DNA from: Amphimedon queenslandica
Lineage: Eukaryota; Porifera; Demospongiae; Haplosclerida; Niphatidae
DNA length: 63,664 bases
Assembly (NCBI RefSeq): GCF_000090795.2
Contig: NW_003546497.1
Coordinates: 42,770-106,433, forward strand
Direction: 5' to 3'
Shown here: positions 28,501 through 40,300 of the stretch, in pieces
Layout: every line of letters starts with the position of its first letter
Numbering within the stretch: the first letter of the stretch is position 1
Translations under genes and position numbers: made by a program
Notes under the pieces: model-generated
Seen by the model: the letters and a program-made list of their open reading frames with translations, nothing else
Told to the model about the DNA's origin: nothing
Databases searched by the model: none

Positions 28501-30753
28501 TTCAGTTATGATGCTATAACTTACGTAGTCTACTTCCCATAGATCAATTGGTTGATTATAAAAACATCTATACATACATGAAGATTTACATGTGCATGTA
28601 CTGTAGCACATGAAAAATAATGTACTTACGAGCCATTGAATCCATCACACCTTCCCTGCTGGCGTCTGAAGCCAGAATAAGAGACTCCAATTTTGCCACA
28701 TTCTGTGCCACTGAGATCAACCAAGTGTCTATCAACCATTAGCCAGTCAACTGAGCCATTCTAAAAGTAATAATAATATGTATATGTACATGTACATGTA
28801 CATACATGTAATAATTATTATTATGTACATGTACATGCATGTTGAAAGTTTGAGCTAATTAATTTGATTAAAATTTTAATTTCATAAAATTTTCAAAAGT
28901 TGCTTCAAAGTACATGTGTACATGTAGCAACACCTTCAAAAGTAATTCCAATATGAACAAAATGGTAAAATTATTATTAATAAAAACTTACCACATATTG
29001 GTCTGGAGGACTTTCTCCAGTCCAATGCGTCAAACTGGGTATCAGTAAGTATTTGTATGAAAAATCCCTTGGACCTTGTGCACCAAGTAAGTCACCTTGA
29101 ATCTCTCCAAATACCTTAATGTTATAGTATAATTATACATACAGTAAAGGCATAAGTACAGTATAATTATTATACAATGTATACATGTACATGTGCATGT
29201 GCTTTGTGCTACATTGCATTTCAGTATACTTCTTTGATAAAATTGATATAAAAATTATATTTTTTGTTGTGCAGAAATTTGAGCAAATTCCAATCAAAAT
29301 TGGATTATTTGCGTGAATTTATAAAGTACTCCAAAATCTGGTCAAAGACCATGTTTTTCATGGTACAGGAACTCTGGGCAAGTTTTGCCAAATATGAAAA
29401 TCACAGGTTTTATAATTTTTTATGCATCTTATGTTGTGTAGAAAGCTTGAACTGATTTGGATAAGTTTGGATTTTTTTACAAAGTTTTAAAATCGATCAA
29501 AAATTGGACCAAAGTCTCTGTACTACATACAGTGCTTTAGTCAAATTTCACCAAAAATGGTAAGTAGAAAATTTCCATTTTTATAATTTTGTCTGATGCA
29601 CATACATTGATATTGTGAGAAACTTTGAACTGATTCCAATCAAAATTGATTTTTTTACAAATTTTAAAGGTTCCTCAAAAATGTGGCCGAAGTCCCTGAA
29701 CTACAGTACAGGGGCTTTGGTCAAATTTCCCCAAAAATGAAAACCCCATTTTTATATTTTTTTTTCTTATACATATGCATGTTCTTATGTTGTGTAAAAA
29801 CTTTGAGTTGATTCTGATTATAATTGAATTTTTAATGAAGTTTTAAAGTTGCTCAAAAATTGGGTCAAACCATATAGAGTAGTACAGGGACTTTGGTTTA
29901 AATAATGTTGCCAAAAATGAAATTAAAACTTTTTCGTTTTAAAAATTTTTGATACATTGACATGTTCTCATGTTGTGTAAAATTTTGAGCTGGTCCCAAT
30001 GAAAATTGAATTTTTAATAATTTTTAATTTGCTCCAAATTCTGGCCAAAGATTGATTTAAAATTTGCTCAAAATCCAACCAATGTCCCTACTATAATAGC
30101 ACAAGATATTTTGCCAAAAATCATCAGGGGAAAGATTTCTCCATTTTTATAATGAATGTACACACTTACCCTGCCATTTAATGAGCGACCAAGCGTTCTC
30201 GTAGGATTTAAATTAAAAGTTGAAAGCAGAGACCAGTCTGCAGTCAGACTGCCAGCAGTTTTATTGACACCATTAAATTGAAGTATTCTCACTGTTATAT
30301 TGTACTGGAGAGATGGCGGATCAATGGTAAACACATTATACCTTTAGCACAATAAAATAATGAGTACATATTGATACAGTTACTACCATAGGCTGCTCAT
30401 GGTCATGCAATGAGCTGAGCCCCATCCAGTTGATCCTGTAAATAGCCAATTTGTGCAGTCGAGCTCGGCACGATTTATGTATCTTTGATTCAAGCTATTG
30501 CATCTGCAACAAAACCCCTAGAATAATAATTATTGTTATACATGTATACATAATAATACTAATAATATGTTTCTTTTTTGTGCATCTTCCTCGTGCTTAC
30601 TTGACTGTCCCAAACTCTGTCACCGGAAGCATCAACTTGAGCTCCGCATGCTAGATCATGAGTTTCTGAGTGCCAAGCATCATTGCAGTCTTTTTTATGA
30701 AAATAAGTCTCTGATGGTTTTCCATTAGCTGACTGCAATAATAATAAAAATAC

Positions 30754-30820
<67 letters not shown>

Positions 30821-31304
30821 TCTACTGTGCCTACTTGCAATTGACCAATCAGATTGCTTAATTTTAGGTTCATAAATAACTTACATACTACTAATTTTCT
30901 CGGGAGGTTAATAATTTAAAATTAATAATAAAAAATAAAAAACTAAAAAATTGATTTAAAATTAATAATAAAAGTAAAAAAATTAAAAATTAAAAATTAA
31001 AATTAAAAAATTACTAATATAAAAATTAAAATAAAAAAATTAAAGGGAAAAATAATAATAATAAATTTAAAAAATAAAAATTAAGAAAATAGAAAAATGA
31101 AAATGCATGTAAATCAAAACTAAAAAAAAAACAGAAAAATTAAAAATAAAATAAAAAATAATAAATTAAAAACAAGAAAAATAAAAAAGGAATAAAATAC
31201 TATTTTCCTTATCATTTCTTTGTGTTGTGTCTCTAACTTAACCTAACCTATCTTTAACCTTACTTTATTTTATTATTAATAATTTTATTATTATTAATAA
31301 TTAA

Positions 31305-31341
<37 letters not shown>

Positions 31342-31357
31342 AGATCACCTGATGCCT

Positions 31358-31388
<31 letters not shown>

Positions 31389-32910
31389 TAAATAAAATAA
31401 AATTAAAAATTTTAAATTGAAAATAATAAAAAACTAAAAGCTGGATTGATTTATTTATTTTAATCTTAACTATTCAAAAATGTGAATCAATGGCTCATGC
31501 TCACCCCTCAATGTTTACATTCCCTAGTATTATAATAATGATGATAATAATGATAATGATAATGATGATGATAATGATGATGATGACGATGATGCCTAAG
31601 CAAGCAAAGCAATGTACTACATTTCTGCTTAAATAAACACCCATGGCTAATATTTTCCAACTATAGATATGCACATTATACCCAGTATAAGTGCCCTGGC
31701 ATTTAGACTGTCCCAGATAGCCTAACTGTTTGAGTAAAGTTTTGAACACCATAAGGCCATCCACTTATGGGCTTTTTATTCTCTTTTACATAATTTTTTC
31801 CCTGTTAAGAAATAAATGCCAGGGCGCTTAATCGAGCAAATACTGTAAATGTCTAAATACAATAGATCTTGCTATATTCACATGTACCACACCATATTAT
31901 CATTTTAATGGTGTTTGCTCAAGCTCACCACAATAAAACAATAATACACTACCGTATAGTGCTTTATTTTCGAGGAGCTAAACTTTCGCTATTTTCGCAG
32001 TTAGCATGAAACCGCGAAATTAAAGATCCACTAAAATTTCAATTGCCATTAAAGGTGTGGCACTAACATTGCGAATCCGCAAAAATTATTTCTGCGAAAA
32101 ATTGATTTTTGTCAATCCGCAAAATTTTAGCTCCGCAAAATTAAAGCGCTATACGGTATTAATAATAAACTGATAATAACTAATAATAAATAATAATAAA
32201 ATAATAAATATAATAATTAATAATAAAAATCTGATCAAACTTACACCAACATAATGAACTCTATAATTAGATACAACTTCCGTTTTTGATATTTCGATGC
32301 GGAATGGCCTCCTGAGTCGACTCAACTCAGTCTCATCTTCCTGATATGCTTGATCAATGTTGGCATACAGTGATTCCGTTTCTCCCTGCAATGAGAACAA
32401 CACATCAATAGCTAGAGTTCTTTAATTATATCAAGTCCCACAAGCAACTTAATGCAACTATAGCAAAAGCCCCATTCTACTGAACTAACTAACTAATGTC
32501 TTTCACTGAAAAAAATTGTGCGTTGAAGTTACAGATTTTTGTTTCAAAATAGCACAAAAATTCATTCTGGTTCTCTGGCATGTCAAGTTTTAAGATAGTA
32601 TGAGATTTCTGTCTCAAATGCATACAGAATTTGTGCTTGTTTCTTTTTAGGACTCTTTCTTCAACAGTAATTCCCCGTATATCACTACTGGGATTTGACA
32701 TTTTGATACTCAACGACTAACTTGTCCCCCTGATAGTGCCATGGAGACTAATATCTTCTTTTTGCACAGCCCTCCCTCACTGGTAGTTGGCTCTTTATCA
32801 TTTCCTGCCTCACACGTACTGATACTGCTCTGAGATATAATGGAGGAGGTTATCTCTGGGACTTGGTAAGCAAATATTATAAGTAGAAGAAGCCAGAGGC
32901 AGACATTCAT
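25578..32910 (-). CDS. HAP2: HAP2/GCS1 gamete fusion protein
   Basis: Class II-fold gamete membrane fusogen. Fifteen exons join in phase to 834 residues: 32722-32910, 32245-32385, 30601-30732, 30387-30517, 30170-30341, 28992-29114, 28630-28760, 28525-28567, 28298-28473, 27816-27927, 27618-27753, 27466-27563, 26604-26862, 26188-26344, 25578-26082. Signal peptide MNVCLWLLLLIIFAYQ, then KKKILVSMALSGGQ as in the family N-terminus. GFCCRC (155-160) matches the CCPC motif. The Cys-bounded loop 175-191 (NWLFTGSTGWG) sits where the fusion loop lies. The diagnostic HAP2-GCS1 block is ECGKIGVSYSGF (from E316) with CFYNQPIDLW. FEALSDSGKIVVDVENTGDV is domain III-like. Two long hydrophobic segments follow (about 552-588 and 674-694), with a Cys cluster between them and a Lys/Glu-rich tail of about 140 residues. 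An ATG at 32931 could add 7 residues. Confidence 0.92.
26393..26580. mobile_element. MITE family 4 copy
   Basis: TACCAGTTTATTTTCACAG to AAAATAAACTGGTATACAGTA-like ends in HAP2 intron 13. Confidence 0.75.
28032..28286. mobile_element. MITE with TACTGTATTTGCCT ends
   Basis: 255 bp with inverted termini TACTGTATTTGCCTGATTAG and TAATTAGGCAAATACAGTA, in a HAP2 intron. Confidence 0.8.
29255..30140. repeat. Five ~175-bp repeat units (type R1) in HAP2 intron 5
   Basis: GTTGTGTA(A/G)AAA...TTTGAGC anchors recur near 29268, 29434, 29615, 29790 and 29970. Units carry the paired text CCCTGTACTATAGTACAGGG in variable form. Confidence 0.85.
30730..31400. repeat. (AAT)n blocks and low-complexity A/T-rich intron of HAP2
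   Basis: (AAT)n at 30740-30820 next to the exon 3 acceptor, then AAAATTAAAA-type low complexity and (ATT)n at about 31305-31340. No coding sequence seen. Confidence 0.9.
31950..32158. mobile_element. MITE family 3 (GCGCTATACGGTA type)
   Basis: 209 bp in HAP2 intron 2, TACCGTATAGTGCTTTATTT to AATTAAAGCGCTATACGGTA. Confidence 0.85.
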
Positions 32911-33224
32911 GCTGGTGCAGTCCGCGAACAATTAATTACATACGTAACCATAGCAGCACGTAGCTACGCTAGAATTTTTACTAGTAGCTGATTTGTGTGG
33001 GCACAGATGGGGTAGTTTTGTTTTAGCCAAATTTGAGGTTGTATCTAATTACTTGTTTATGCTCTTTTTTAATAATAATTACTCATTGTGCCTATGTTGT
33101 CATAAATAATGCTGATTTCATACTTCCATTTCATTTCAGTAAATTATTTATACAAAAATATCATGATGCAATAATAAGATTGAATTACAGTAATTAAGTG
33201 CCTTAGATGTAACAAATGAAAACT
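32911..33224. other. Intergenic, gene C stop to HAP2 start
   Basis: About 310 bp, AT-rich, holding the HAP2 promoter. I see no clear TATA box or repeat. Confidence 0.5.
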
Positions 33225-34031
33225 TTAGTCATAATTATATCTGCTGCAATCCTCATCTAAGTACGAACATGAGTCTTTTATGTCAATTATTTCTTTCAGT
33301 AAGTTGTATTTTTTAATCTTGCACGCTTTCCATTTGTTACTATCTGTGACCTCGCAGCCTATATTTTTGAATGGACTACTTCTCAAACGATGATTTATTT
33401 TTTCTGCTTCTTCTCTTATTTTGAGCTCAGTGATTGCCCTGCTTGTCTGTTTTCCACTCTTGCATGCCTTTGGATAAACCTAAATTAATGATACATTATA
33501 CTCAGCATTTACTCACAATTCATTTTGTGTCTTACCGTACACGAGTTTTTTATCATTTCATCAATCAATGATGCAAAGTATTTTAGAAAATTTGATTTCC
33601 CTTCTTTTTGCATCATTTCCAATTGGAATTTCTTCAGTCTGTGAATCTTGATATAGTCTGACTGGTTACTTTCTTCATCAAAATCAGGGAACATCCTTTT
33701 TATGTTTTCCTCCTGTATAATTTTAAAAAGTGGCATTATTGCAGTGAATTAAACTTGTAATTTACATTATATGTAATGAATAAATATATCAGTTCATTAT
33801 ATGTACACTTACCATTTCATTTATTGTTAAAGCTGTTCCTTCCTTAAGTACATCTTTATGAGTCTCAGCACGTTCACATTTACAGCATTCTGTACTATCG
33901 CAGGTCTTAACTTCTGAATCATTGGTTGATCGTGATACTACTGGAGATCCTGTAGCTAACTGTATTAATAGAACACTCCACAATATAGAGCCTATCATTA
34001 TTATAGGGAACTTGAGTGGTTGAATATACAT
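33225..34031 (-). CDS. Unrecognised small secreted Cys-rich protein (cluster gene C)
   Basis: Exons 33813-34031, 33536-33712 and 33225-33479, phase-0 introns; 216 residues from the first ATG or 205 from the ATG at 33998. A TATA box at about 34056-34064 would place transcription start near 34030, so the downstream start (MIGSILWSVLLIQLATGSP, a good signal peptide) may be the real one. After the signal peptide come KTC, TECC and KCE. Exon 2 is strongly helical (IKIHRLKKFQLEMM) and ends NSCT beside the donor. Exon 3 has KAC, IGC, SNKWKAC and DSCSYLDEDC, fitting the Cys...Trp...Cys pattern of A and B. No family recognised. It lies in the same orientation as gene D and just upstream of HAP2. Confidence 0.75.
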
Positions 34032-34055
34032 ACTAAATCTAGTTTTCTTTCTCTC

Positions 34056-34065
34056 TTTTTATATG
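34056..34065 (-). promoter_or_regulatory. TATA box of gene C
   Basis: On the minus strand CATATAAAAAGAG. An AAGGAAGTG ETS-like site lies about 235 bp upstream at 34292-34300. Confidence 0.7.
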
Positions 34066-35473
34066 CTCATGAGGTATCATGTGATGCATTGATGACCTAT
34101 TCCAGCTACATTGCATCTATACTACATCACAAAGCAATTAGTACACCCACATACTACAAATGAGAAATCTTTCAAGTGATATAAAGTTTCAACCACAACA
34201 TGTCCACTGAAGCCTGACTATAGTGGCAAATGAATGTACAGTGAGTCATAGACTTTTACATGTATACCTCATCTCTTCTGTATTTTAATTCAAGGAAGTG
34301 AACATAGATGAGTATAGTCCCATCACATGTATGATACCTTAAAAGCACATGTGGATGTATATAACATGGTATAGGTATGTCTTTATTTTGCAAAAGTTAC
34401 GCATCGCCAAACTCATTGATGAGCTATATAATTTGTTGTTATGCAGCTGGAAATAAAAGCACGAAGTAAAATGATATTTTAAAAGTACATGAGGATGTAT
34501 GTAGTATAGGTACATTTATATCTTCATTTTGCAAAAGTTACGCATCACCAAACTCATTGATGAGCTATATAATTTGTTGTTATACAGCTGGAAATAAAAG
34601 CACGAAGTAAAATGATATTTTAAAAGTACATGAGGATGTATGTAGTATAGGTACATTGTATATCTTCATTTCGCAAAAGTTGTGCATCACCAAACTCATT
34701 GATGAGCTATATAATTTGTTGTTGTGCAGCTGTAAATAAAAGTACGAAGTAAAAACATACATAGCTGTGAATAGCATAGCTCTGACCAAACATTGAAGTC
34801 ATTCCCACACTGGGTTAGTTTGGTACCATGTGAGCTCATGAACAATGGCTATTGCATACTTATTGGTATCTGTTGAGGTTTAAGTATGATTCACTTCCCG
34901 TGGGGATTGCCTAATACCTTTTGTTCATACAAGTATAATTTGTATGAGGTTGGAATTGCCTCATAACCTGTCATGCTGATATGATACCCTTCAATGCATC
35001 CTCAGAAAACTGTCATGGTAATGATGAATATCACATGTCATTGCTACATCCTGTAATGGTTACCCAACTACCCGTCAGTGCAGCCATACGTGATGCATGT
35101 AATGACAATATAATTGTGACTAATTGTGAGGCGCTTTCCCTGACTCTCTGAGATTATTGCATGCAATTGTAGGTACTGCGCCTCATGAAATTGAGTTTAT
35201 TTACTACCTCATGCACCTGTTTGTTTATTCAATGTAAAAATGCACCTAGCTCTGTGGTTTCTTGCTGTAATACGGTATTTCTCTTTACCGGTTCAATGGA
35301 TGCATATGTAGTTTATCAGTAATAATTACATGAAGGCTGAAATTATGGGTAGACCCCACAGAAACTTCTATAGCATTCGTTTAGTTTCAAGATCTACTAA
35401 TAGTAATATCAAATACTTATCAATCATAAATTACAAATTTAATAATAATCATAACTGTAATGATAATTGAAAT
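34066..35473. other. Intergenic, gene D stop to gene C promoter
   Basis: No supported gene. It contains three tandem 140-bp repeats (34341-34760) and a relatively unique stretch from 34760 to 35470. Confidence 0.5.
34341..34760. repeat. Three 140-bp tandem repeats upstream of gene C
   Basis: Units start with AAAAG at 34341, 34481 and 34622. Each contains a GCAAAAGTTACGCATC-like segment, ACTCATTGATGAGCTATATA and CAGCTGGAAATAAAAG. Units 2 and 3 are nearly identical; unit 1 is more diverged. Confidence 0.9.
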
Positions 35474-36176
35474 TCATTGTCCCCATCCTTTATAAGGCAA
35501 AGAGTTTAAAAGGCTTTCTTTACCATTGAAAGCATTTTCCAGCCATGCTGTATCGTTGAGGCACTTGCCATAAAATTCATTAGTGTAGAGAGAGGATCTA
35601 ATTTTTCCAGCTTTATCTTCCATCATCTTATGTACACCATAATGAAGTATCTCATCTGTGTCACACAATCTTGATAGTGATTCAGTAGCCTGTAGACAAA
35701 ATGGTAGCACAATTAAAACAATTAATACAGTACTAGTTCTTAGTTATACAAATTAAAGTAATTGCAATAGTAATAACTCACTTTGCAAGCGTATGCCAGT
35801 ATATTGCTTATAGCTGGTTCTAATATGCTGTATGGTTCATCTTCATTTAATAACAGATCTTTGTGTAGTTTTATGAGCTTGTACATTTTTTGAATGTCCA
35901 GAGGAGCATTAGAGAAACTAGTGTTGTATCGAGAATTCTAAAAATTGTAATTAAAAATAACCTGTAATTAATATATATGATAAAGATACGACACATTTCA
36001 CTGCATAATAATGTAACGAGCTATCTCACCATGTTAAATTTAGTAGCAAAGGCACCATCAAATAAATTACTCAAACTATTTTTTTCACATGTCGATCGAC
36101 GTCTAACTGGATTTGAGGCTGCACTCAAAATTAGGAGCAATATCGTAAAGAGAATAGAAAGATGAGAGGCTCTCAT
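35474..36176 (-). CDS. Unrecognised small secreted helical protein (cluster gene D)
   Basis: Exons 36030-36176, 35782-35937 and 35474-35689, phase-0 introns; 172 residues. Signal peptide MRASHLSILFTILLLILSAA, followed at once by SNPVRRRSTCEKN, where RRR|S looks like a possible basic processing site. Exon 2 is helical (LDIQKMYKLIKLHKDLLL) and ends YACK at the donor, as in A-C. Exon 3 has SRLCDTDE and then GKCLNDTAW, the same Cys...Trp feature. The chain lacks the final Cys seen in A-C. Family unknown. A TATA box lies about 75 bp upstream of the ATG. Confidence 0.77.
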
Positions 36177-36251
36177 TATCGTGATTTTTGTAAGTTGATT
36201 AGTAGTAGAAATGTTTGTTTACTTGTCTGTTCTCTCTCTCTCTTTCTCTTC

Positions 36252-36261
36252 CTTTTATATA
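36252..36261 (-). promoter_or_regulatory. TATA box of gene D
   Basis: CTATATAAAAGG on the minus strand, preceded by a CT-rich stretch between it and the start codon. Confidence 0.75.
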
Positions 36262-37322
36262 GTTTACAATCAGACCTTGGTCAGTGAAGCAGCAAGCTTG
36301 ATCAATGGACCTTGAAAAATTAATAACACGCATTAAAATAATATAACATTAACGTTAAACAGTTTGTACCGGGGATTAATGCTTATGTAATGTGCAAATT
36401 GTCTTATTTCCGGGCAATTGATTTTTCCTGAAATGTTTGTTAACATTGGCTTTGATCCAAAGTGTTAGATGATGCATGGAACAGGAAGTACAATGTATTC
36501 ATTCGTTAAAAGCATGCATGTGATTGTGTTATGGAACAGGAAATGTGTGAATAACGCATCTATCCAAAGCTTTAGAACAGAAAGTATGTATTCATTCATT
36601 ATAGTGTTTGGAACAGGAAGTCTAATGTATCAATCCTAACAATGATCTCATGGTTGCTTTTGCTACCTCGTTCGTGTTAGAATTATTGTTACAGTACTCT
36701 AGTGCTATGGTTCTTCTTTTCTTAGGCCTCACTGAACTCATAATGACTATTGGAGAACTATATTAACTCCTTCTTTTTCTCATCAAATCATCATGATTAT
36801 TAATGATAATATTCATTCGCACTGAGCATCAGTAGCAAGTCCTTTATAATATTAATATTGTTATGTCTCAACTCTCAAGCTTCTCTCAGTCTCTCTTCAG
36901 TATTTGTTTTGATTATAATAAAAATTTTTAATGGCCTCTTGCCATTTCTTGGTGCTGGTAGTCATTTCCTTTTCTTCCTCTTGTTTTCAAATAAAGTTGC
37001 TGGTCCCATTGCAGTCATTGCTTATAACCATTTGACCGTGATACCACTACCATTACCAAGTAAACACAGTTTCGTTTGCATTTAGTGGGGAAGTTTGATC
37101 TAGCACTGTTGGCTTCTTCCTCTTATTAGGAAATTTAGTGGACTACCACCTGCTTCAAGAAGAATTATAATTAAAAACCACTATACTCAACTATTAAAAA
37201 CCTTGTATGGTTTTAAGTGATTTTAAAATATTTAAAATAAGGGGAAAATCAAAATTTCAGAAAATTTAAGTGTATACATGAATGAGTTACTTTTAAAAAT
37301 TGCAATAAGGAAAGCAAGAAAA
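36262..37322. other. Intergenic, gene D promoter region to GABA-B-like receptor stop
   Basis: Three ACAGGAA(G/A)T elements (36481-36489, 36536-36544, 36613-36621) sit in loosely repeated sequence 220-370 bp upstream of the gene D TATA box. The rest (36650-37320) shows nothing I can name. Confidence 0.5.
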
Positions 37323-40300
37323 TCATTCTCTTTTTCTAGTGGGCACAGCTGTCATTTCCGATGATTGTCCTGTTAAAGTTTGAGGTTGAATTGAGTTCAA
37401 CTCGTTTTCTGAAGATAAATCTGAAGCTGCATTGTGTGATGCTGCTGGAGTTGATGGTGACAAAGGTGTGATTTTATCTTTACCATTATCTACTGATTGC
37501 ACATGACAGCTTGCAGCTCCAATCCCAGTTTGGTGACTAAATATTTTGTCTCCTTTTGGATCTTTGTACAATGCAATCATCTATTAATTAACAAATTATA
37601 TTTTAAAGCATAATTATAACATTTTGTGAGACATAAACCTGCTCTGATTTTGATTTTTATGAATTTGTGAGGAATACTTAAAAATTCAGGCAAAAATAAT
37701 AGTACAAGGGCTACGGCCAAATTTCATCAAAATTGTTTAGGAGAAAATTCTTCATTTTAATAATTTTTGATGCATATAAATGCACTTCCATTGTATAAAA
37801 ATTTTGAACTGATTCCAATCAAATTAATTTTTTTACGAATTTTTAAAGTTCCTCAAAAATTTGGCCAAAGACTGTACTATAGGATAGGGACTTCAGTCAA
37901 ATTGGTTACGAGAGAATTCTCCATATTTATATTTTTTTCTGAAGCGTATACATGTACTTATGTTGTATAGAAATTTTGAACTGATACCGATCAAATTTTG
38001 ATTTTTAGACAAATTTTAAAAGCTGCTTTCAAAGCCTACATGCTTACCTTTGGTATAAAAGTCAAACTCAAGAACACTAAGCCTTCACCAAATACGAGCA
38101 ATGTCACACAAAACACAAAGACATTCACATAATCGTTGAGAGCAAAAATGACAGCAACCAACAGGATCAGTAGTACAGTTGAAGTATATACAATAGCACT
38201 GGTGTACTTGTAATCGTTAATGGCATCAACTTCAATGCTCCTTATCCTAAATGCTAGAGTAACTGCAACAGCATGAGAAATGAAGGAGACAATGACGGTT
38301 AGAACTACCCAAGTCAAATAAAAGTTTGTTGTCCCACAGTCTGCAATACAATACATGACACTCACTCCTTGCTCCTAAGAAAAAAATAGTCAGTACATTA
38401 TAGGTTGTATATCCAACTACCGTATTTCCTCAATTACTAGCTGCAGCTACTATAAATTTCAACTGAAGCCAACCAGGGGGTACTATTAGAGGGTGGTCAC
38501 TATTAGAGGGTGGCTACTATTCCTCTCCTAGCAAACATGTCCATGTCAAATTTTCTGGCACGCAACTCTGTTAGCGTTTTTCACAGCAAATTCCACTACT
38601 TTTAACTTGAAACTGGCATCAAAGCTAAGCTTTTTTTTCTTGATCGGCCATTTTGATTTGACAATGACACATAATAACGACAATTAATTAAATTCTAATT
38701 AACTGCGGCTTCTATTAGAGGCCGGCTAATAATACAATAGCTACAAGGGCAGAGGGACTACTATTTGGATGTGGCTACTATAAGGGCAGCTTCTATTTGA
38801 GGAAATACAGTACTATAATACATTCTATTACATTGTACTTTATATTATGCAGTACATGCATAGTCTTACATTCACTGTTGATGTCCTCTCCCTATCTATA
38901 GTTGTGCCAACTGGGGAGTACACCACATCAGGTACTAGGAGTGCTATGGAGAGTAAGGACTCCAATGCCACTATAACAAGGGCAACTAGAAATAGCTTTG
39001 AATCACTTGGTGCCTATGAGGAGAAAAAACTGTGAGAGCACTACAAAAATAAATAATAACAATTTTACTTTCTTTTTCATGGAAGGTGAGCGAAAAATAT
39101 AGTGAACCCTCCACGTCTTTACTAACGCAACTGTGAAAGCAACAAAGTGGCCAAGAGTTGAACAAATTCGTCTTATCTATAACATAAGTAGTATTAAATA
39201 ATAATTTATTATCAAAGAATGATTGGGTCAGCTTACTGTGCATATAACTCTAAGAGCTGGCTTGCTTTGAAGTGGAAGATAATAAAATGTTAGTCCTACC
39301 ATCATCACTGTCACACCGGTAATAATAATATAATTGAGATTAGGACTATTTAGCTTGACAATCCTGAGTATATGCAAGAATAATATATTCTCCGTATTAA
39401 TATCATTATGTCTCACTTTCTGTTTCTGAACAAAATATTAAAAAGGAGGCAGATGATTAGCATACTAAATCCTATTACTTGCATTGTAATTATTATTACA
39501 GTGATGCCGATGTGAACTGTATTGACTATTTTTATTGGCGTACCATCAGGTGGTATCCCATCTTCAATTAAAAAAGGGAATTTTCATGACGATAACTTTG
39601 TCAATAAATTACCTGGGAAGACATCAGTAGCGGTCGTGTTGTTCATGTACTTGAAAATTGACTGTCTTATGTCATAATACGCAACATTTGTTTGCATTAG
39701 ATCATTGCCTGGAATGTACATTTTAAAAATCGAACAATATGATATTTCCTCTCACTTGAGTCTCTTCTATATTGAACTATGAGCACGGTAGAATTGTCTT
39801 CTTTACTCTTAAAATCAACTTTGCCCTAGAAGTGATGGTAGTCAGAAATCAGACAATTAGTGGCCACCCAGCCGCAAATGAGTACATTAATGCAGACAAA
39901 GCTAATGAAGCATGAATTAATAAGCAACCAAGACACAACAATTACCATGTACATGTCCATACAGGCTGAACTCTCCCTCCTGTACAAACACGTAAATATT
40001 ACCAAACATGTAATGCACAAACATGTAATGCACAAACATGTAATGTAGAAACATGTAATGGCCTGGTTTGTTTTGGCATCATCAAATCAAATTAGCTGGC
40101 CCACTTCAAACAGAGCAGTGGCCCAGTGTATGCATAAGGCTACCAGTACATATATAGTTTACACTGGATGTTACATGCATGTCAACTATTAAACTTACAG
40201 TTAAGCCGTTAAATTCAAGATCCTTTAGTACTTGTGGCAGCTCCTGTATCAAGGCAGAGCCTTCGTCTATTATTGATTTATTAGCTTCTATTGTTCTGTT

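Noticed and set aside
31614..31852. Possible further MITE (CTTAAATAAACACCC ... GCAAATACTGTA)
   Set aside because: The right end looks like the other families, but I cannot find a matching left terminus.
36858..37085. Plus-strand hydrophobic ORF of 75 codons
   Set aside because: No signal-peptide pattern like the cluster genes, no acceptor or exon partner, and no homology I recognise.
39364..39416. Apparent stop or frameshift in the GABA-B-like receptor after TM1
   Set aside because: A 53-bp GTGAGA...CAG intron restores the frame and yields KIVKLNSPNLN, the family sequence.
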